Shown here: positions 6,540-9,291 of the stretch, one piece after another
How positions within the stretch are numbered: the first letter of the stretch is position 1
Layout of the letters: each line of letters starts with the position of its first letter
Origin: an uncultured Clostridia bacterium
Lineage (GTDB): Bacteria > Bacillota > Clostridia > Oscillospirales > Ruminococcaceae
Length of the DNA: 9,291 nucleotides
NCBI GenBank assembly: GCA_945910715.1
Contig: CAMDZU010000033.1
Location: 1 to 9,291 of the forward strand
Direction: 5' to 3'
Notes under the pieces: model-generated
What the model was told of the DNA's origin: nothing
What the model saw: only the letters and a program-made list of their open reading frames with translations
Databases searched by the model: none
Made by a program: the position numbers and the translations under genes

Positions 6540-7335
6540 ATGCTCCCATTAAGGAAACGGCGCTTGTAAGGTTTGCGAAAAGTATGCCCATAAGCTCTTC
6601 GATAAAGTCTGACATTGGTGCGGCGCAGGCAATGAGCATTACAAGACCTACAAGTATTTTCAGCTGGAAGTTGATTACGAAAACCTGAATTGTAGGCACC
6701 GCTTTCATCATTACGCCTATGCAGAATTCCACAATAAGCTCCACCGCCACAATGGGCAGCACAAACTTTACCGCAAGGGTAAGCACTGTGCCGAAATACT
6801 GCACAATGGTGTAGGTGAGATTTACCGTCTGCGCCCCGAAGGAGAAGCCTATGGGAAGTACGTCGTAGGAGGTTGCAAACAGCTTTATATAGCTTAAATG
6901 CCCTCCCGTCAGAAAGAAATATAATATAAAAATATAGTAGTAAACGTTTGCGAAAACGGGCATCTGAATACCCGTGCTTGGGTCCATTGCCTTTGCCATT
7001 GCAAGACCTATCTGATTGTCTATCATTTCGCCTGCGTAAATGAACACGGTCAGCATAAGGTTGGTGAAAAAGCCAAGCACCAAGCCGATTGCCGTTTCTT
7101 TCAGCAGGGTAAAGACAAAATCGGGCAGGCTTGCGGGAATATAGCCCGTGTTATTGCCAAGCATACCTAAAACCAGTACAGAAAGCACTACCGTAATTCC
7201 CATTTTAACACGGTTCGGCACGTTGGCACGGCTGAAAATGGGGTTAAAGGTGAATATTCCCGATATTCTTGCAATTACCACAATAAAGCCGTAAAAGTTA
7301 TATACGATTAAGTTCCATATATCGTTAAGTTCCAT
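6538..7335 (-). CDS. fliR: FliR, flagellar export pore protein
   Basis: A 265-residue, strongly hydrophobic protein of normal family length (about 260). FliR joins five FliP and several FliQ subunits to build the export pore; in the assembled gate it resembles a FliP-FliQ fusion (known from structures of the family). Hydrophobic segments are visible at about 9-30, 44-61, 78-100, 128-148, 174-207 and 213-240. Conserved stretches include the early FTFNPIFSRANVPNRVK (28-44), which precedes the second membrane segment, GEMIDNQIGLAMA (102-114) and DPSTG (118-122). It starts at ATG 7335, one base after the fliQ stop (TAA-A-ATG), so translation is very likely coupled. It ends 11 bases before flhB. 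FliR and FlhB are separate proteins here, not the fusion known in some clostridia. Confidence 0.97.
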   Translation of the reverse strand: MELNDIWNLIVYNFYGFIVVIARISGIFTFNPIFSRANVPNRVKMGITVVLSVLVLGMLGNNTGYIPASLPDFVFTLLKETAIGLVLGFFTNLMLTVFIYAGEMIDNQIGLAMAKAMDPSTGIQMPVFANVYYYIFILYFFLTGGHLSYIKLFATSYDVLPIGFSFGAQTVNLTYTIVQYFGTVLTLAVKFVLPIVAVELIVEFCIGVMMKAVPTIQVFVINFQLKILVGLVMLIACAAPMSDFIEELMGILFANLTSAVSLMGA

Positions 7336-7336
7336 T

Positions 7337-7606
7337 TTACAGACCCGTACTTGCCATCAGAGAGAATATGTAGTTCATAAAGTCAATGCACTGGTTGCAC
7401 ATCCAGGGTCCCAGCGCCAGTATTGCCAGCGCCACCACAACCGCTTTGGGCGCAAAGGTAAGTGTCTGCTCGTGAATCTGGGTCGCCGCCTGAAGAATGG
7501 CGATTATAAGACCCACCAGCATTGCCACAAGGAGTACGGGCAGAGCAAGCCTGAACGCAAGAGTAAGTGCCGCTGTGAAAATTTCCATTACAAGGTCCTG
7601 CGTCAT
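7337..7606 (-). CDS. fliQ: FliQ, flagellar export pore protein
   Basis: An 89-residue protein with two membrane hairpin segments (about 11-38 and 52-75), the normal size for FliQ. The stretch GLIIAILQAATQIHEQTLTF (32-51) is the family hallmark. FliQ packs around the outside of the FliP/FliR core in the export gate. ATG 7606 is preceded by AAAGGAG with a 9-base spacer. An ATG seven bases further upstream (7613) is in another frame and opens only a shadow frame without family features. FliQ follows fliP by 19 bases and precedes fliR by 1 base. Confidence 0.97.
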   Translation of the reverse strand: MTQDLVMEIFTAALTLAFRLALPVLLVAMLVGLIIAILQAATQIHEQTLTFAPKAVVVALAILALGPWMCNQCIDFMNYIFSLMASTGL

Positions 7607-7625
7607 TTGCCATTACTCCTTTCTG

Positions 7626-8657
7626 CTACATATTGAACGAATTTACAAGAGTGCCTATGAGCATTTCCCAGCCGTTTACAAGCACGAAAAGCATTATCTT
7701 GAAGGGCATGGAAATCATCGCAGGCGGCAGCATCATCATACCCATTGCCATAAGGGTAGAGGATACTACAATATCTATAATAAGGAACGGTATAAACAGC
7801 ATAAAGCCCATCTGGAAAGCACGGCTCAGCTCGCTTACGATAAAGGCGGGGATAACCACCTCGAAGCCAAGCTGCTCCTGATAGTTCACAAGGGTTATTT
7901 CCTCAACGTTTGCGGCAACGGGATTTTCCGAATCCACCGTTTCCTCGGTGTAAATTACCCTGTTCTGCAAATCAAGGAAAAACTTCATATCCTTGTTGCT
8001 GGTCTGCTTTAACATAAATGTTTTAAGTGGCTCGCCCGCCTTTTCCACCGCCTCCATGGTGGTGATTTCTCCTCGTGAGTAGGGCTGATAGGCAACCTCG
8101 TTTATTTCTGTGAAAACAGGCCACATAATGAATATGGTGAGGAACAATGCAAGTCCCGTCAAAATTTGGTTCGGCGGCGTGGACTGTGTCTGCATTGCGT
8201 TTCTGAGGAAGGAGAAAACTATAATGAGCCTTGTAAAACAGGTCATCATTATGAGTATAGACGGCGCAAGGGATAATATGGTTATAAGCAGTATTATCTC
8301 AAGAGGCTGGGACCCGTCAACGCCTATAAGGTCGTACAGCACCGAGTTGTCCTCGGGCATTGCCTCTGCGTCGGGATTTGTTTCAAGTATTGCCGATTCG
8401 GAGTCGTTCTCGTTTGTTTCAACAAGCCCCGTTGAAGTACTTGAGGAAGCGCTGCTGTCAGCCGACTCCGCAAAGGAGTAAACCGTAAATGAGGTGCAAA
8501 GCAGCAGAACAGTTACTCCGAGGGAAGCTGCAAATTTAATGCAAAGCTTTCTGTATTCGCCCGTTTTTCTGCCGTTATTGAGCGTCGGGGGCGGAGAAAG
8601 CTTTCTGCGCTTCTGCTCTATGTAAAGGCGGAATGCCTCAATGAAGGTCTTTATCAT
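7626..8657 (-). CDS. fliP: FliP, flagellar export pore protein, with a long N-terminal extension
   Basis: This 343-residue protein is the core subunit of the export pore, but well above the usual 220-260 residues. The conserved part runs from about residue 115 to the end: SLAPSILIMMTCFTRLIIV (129-147), FLRNAMQTQSTPPNQIL (150-166), FIMWPVFTEI (176-185), VIPAFIVSELSRAFQMGF (268-285), MGMMMLPPAMISMPFKIMLF (305-324) and NGWEMLIGTL. Residues 1-39 are basic. Residues 40-62 are a hydrophobic stretch resembling a signal peptide, with a possible cleavage after SFA (61-63). Residues 64-108 are rich in Ser, Thr, Asp and Glu. The loop at about 225-267 is roughly 20 residues longer than in E. coli FliP as I recall it. 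ATG 8657 has GAGGGAGGA (8677-8669) upstream and overlaps the fliO end by 20 bases; no later ATG precedes the hydrophobic stretch. Confidence 0.95.
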   Translation of the reverse strand: MIKTFIEAFRLYIEQKRRKLSPPPTLNNGRKTGEYRKLCIKFAASLGVTVLLLCTSFTVYSFAESADSSASSSTSTGLVETNENDSESAILETNPDAEAMPEDNSVLYDLIGVDGSQPLEIILLITILSLAPSILIMMTCFTRLIIVFSFLRNAMQTQSTPPNQILTGLALFLTIFIMWPVFTEINEVAYQPYSRGEITTMEAVEKAGEPLKTFMLKQTSNKDMKFFLDLQNRVIYTEETVDSENPVAANVEEITLVNYQEQLGFEVVIPAFIVSELSRAFQMGFMLFIPFLIIDIVVSSTLMAMGMMMLPPAMISMPFKIMLFVLVNGWEMLIGTLVNSFNM

Positions 8658-9039
8658 TGTCGTTTCCGTCCTCCCTCGGCGGCTTGTCCGAATCGCCTGC
8701 TTTTTCAGCCTTTTTGTTTGCTATTACCGTGGAAAGGGCGGCAAGAAAGCTGCCCTCGGCAGGCGTATTTGCACTCTGAGCGGTGTATTCCTCCTCGCTC
8801 ATTTCAATGTCGCATATTTTTTCAATGTGGTTGGGGGTCGCTCCTATTACCATAAGCTTTCCGCTTACGCTTATTACAAGCACCATTCCGTCACGGCCAA
8901 CGCTTATGCGGTCAAGGACCTTAAGCCTGCTGCCGCCGATTACGGAAACACGCTTTGTAAGCTTCCGCAAGCCGTAAAGAAGAACTATTATAAGACCGAT
9001 TACGCCTATAAGCGAAAGCACAACCTGAATAAATTCCAT
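8638..9039 (-). CDS. fliO: FliO (FliZ in Bacillus naming), export gate assembly factor
   Basis: A 133-residue protein with one membrane segment near the N-terminus (about 4-24) followed by a basic stop-transfer region (RKLTKR, 25-30). A small beta-rich cytoplasmic domain follows (LKVLDRISVGRDGMVLVISV, 39-58, and KLMVIGATPNHIEKI, 61-75), which is the FliO pattern. FliO helps FliP oligomerise and is not part of the final pore. The tail from about residue 107 is highly charged and probably disordered (KKAEKAGDSDKPPREDGNDN). ATG 9039 is preceded by CGGGGAA about eight bases away. The coding end overlaps the fliP start by 20 bases. FliO is poorly conserved, so the call rests on topology, motif and position directly before fliP together. 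Confidence 0.92.
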   Translation of the reverse strand: MEFIQVVLSLIGVIGLIIVLLYGLRKLTKRVSVIGGSRLKVLDRISVGRDGMVLVISVSGKLMVIGATPNHIEKICDIEMSEEEYTAQSANTPAEGSFLAALSTVIANKKAEKAGDSDKPPREDGNDNDKDLH

Positions 9040-9076
9040 AGCAACGTTCCCCGAAAAAATTCCTATAAATCAGAAA

Positions 9077-9103
9077 TCAGAGGTAAAGGACAAAATTATA
9101 CAT
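9077..9103 (-). other. Possible 8-codon leader ORF upstream of fliO
   Basis: In the 102-base gap between cheY and fliO the minus strand holds GGGGGAGG (9115-9108), four bases, then ATG (9103-9101) and an open frame MYNFVLYL ending in TGA (9079-9077). The ribosome binding site is strong, although its spacing is slightly short. Nothing shows that it is translated. The same bases contain a perfect TATAAT, so the resemblance to a coding start may be accidental. Confidence 0.25.
9095..9100 (-). promoter_or_regulatory. Possible -10 element between cheY and fliO
   Basis: The minus strand reads TATAAT at 9100-9095, directly preceded by TG, which is a perfect sigma-A -10 hexamer. At 16-18 bases upstream I see only an A-rich tract and no TTGACA-like -35. 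If used, it would give an internal start for fliO and the export genes with a leader of about 50 bases. It is reported because the 102-base gap is one of only two large gaps in the cluster. Confidence 0.25.
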
Positions 9104-9141
9104 TCTGCCTCCCCCTCTTTTTTCCGAAATATTCTGTTTGC

Positions 9142-9291
9142 TTAACCCAGAATCTTTGTAACTGTCTGTAAAATTCTGTCGGGCTTGAAGGGCTTTACGA
9201 TAAAGTCTAAAGCGCCCAGCTTGATTGCTTCAACAACCATTGCCTCCTGTCCCATTGCGGAGCACATAATTACCTTTGCGGCAGGGTGCTT
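9142..9291 (-). CDS. cheY: CheY-type response regulator (3' part, cut by the window edge)
   Basis: The last 49 codons and stop are present; CheY is about 120 residues, so the phosphorylated aspartate lies outside the window. The visible end has the receiver-domain features MCSAMG (conserved Ser/Thr switch position), EAIKLGALDFIVKPF (conserved Lys followed by Pro) and a final helix ending TVTKILG just before TAA. No DNA-binding output domain follows, which fits the single-domain CheY that carries signals from receptors to the flagellar switch. A CheY directly before fliO (fliZ) matches the Bacillus/clostridial order fliM-fliY-cheY-fliZ-fliP. Because the N-terminus is missing, another single-domain regulator cannot be fully excluded. 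Confidence 0.9.
   Translation of the reverse strand, partial: KHPAAKVIMCSAMGQEAMVVEAIKLGALDFIVKPFKPDRILQTVTKILG

Noticed and set aside
7497..8012. 171-codon open frame on the plus strand opposite fliQ and fliP
   Set aside because: It crosses the boundary of two conserved minus-strand genes, is rich in His and Tyr as expected from reversed codons, and has no family motif.
1..9291. CRISPR arrays, insertion sequences, tRNA/rRNA genes, phage or defence genes
   Set aside because: No spaced repeats, transposase-like frames, terminal inverted repeats or structured RNA genes were seen. The window is almost fully occupied by motility genes on one strand.

Overview
The window is part of a flagellar/chemotaxis gene cluster from a motile Gram-positive bacterium, most likely a clostridium (Firmicutes/Clostridia). 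This placement is an inference from four things: the cheY-fliO-P-Q-R-flhB-flhA order, a FliA/SigD-type sigma factor next to the export genes, CheC and CheD (the Bacillus/Thermotoga-type adaptation proteins absent from enterics), and strong AGGAGG-like ribosome binding sites. The species cannot be named from sequence alone. Every gene I can support lies on the minus strand, so the cluster is transcribed from high to low coordinates.

Layout in the direction of transcription: the C-terminal end of cheY (9291-9142), a 102-base gap, fliO, fliP, fliQ, fliR, flhB, flhA, the sigma-28 gene fliA, two rod-protein genes (flgF-like, flgG-like), a 90-base gap carrying a plausible sigma-28 promoter, cheC, and the first 93 codons of cheD (cut by the window edge at base 1). 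Apart from those two gaps the genes are packed tightly, with spacings from a 20-base overlap to 24 bases. No convincing internal terminator is visible. There is no gene-free stretch above 300 bases.

How the genes work together: FliO helps assemble the FliP/FliQ/FliR pore. FlhB (substrate-specificity switch, autocleaving) and FlhA (nonameric export platform) complete the export gate, through which rod proteins such as the FlgF/FlgG-like products leave the cell. FliA then directs RNA polymerase to late flagellar and chemotaxis genes. CheY-P talks to the motor, CheC removes its phosphate, and CheD deamidates receptors and pairs with CheC.

The parts are all known families and I see no evidence for a wholly new system. 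The points worth a second look are: an unusually long FliP N-terminus (about 115 residues before the first conserved membrane segment, with a signal-peptide-like stretch and a Ser/acidic linker) plus an enlarged FliP loop; a gene order in which flhF, flhG, cheB, cheA and cheW are missing between flhA and fliA, and fliA comes before cheC/cheD; the candidate sigma-28 promoter in front of cheC; and a short leader ORF with a strong ribosome binding site upstream of fliO.
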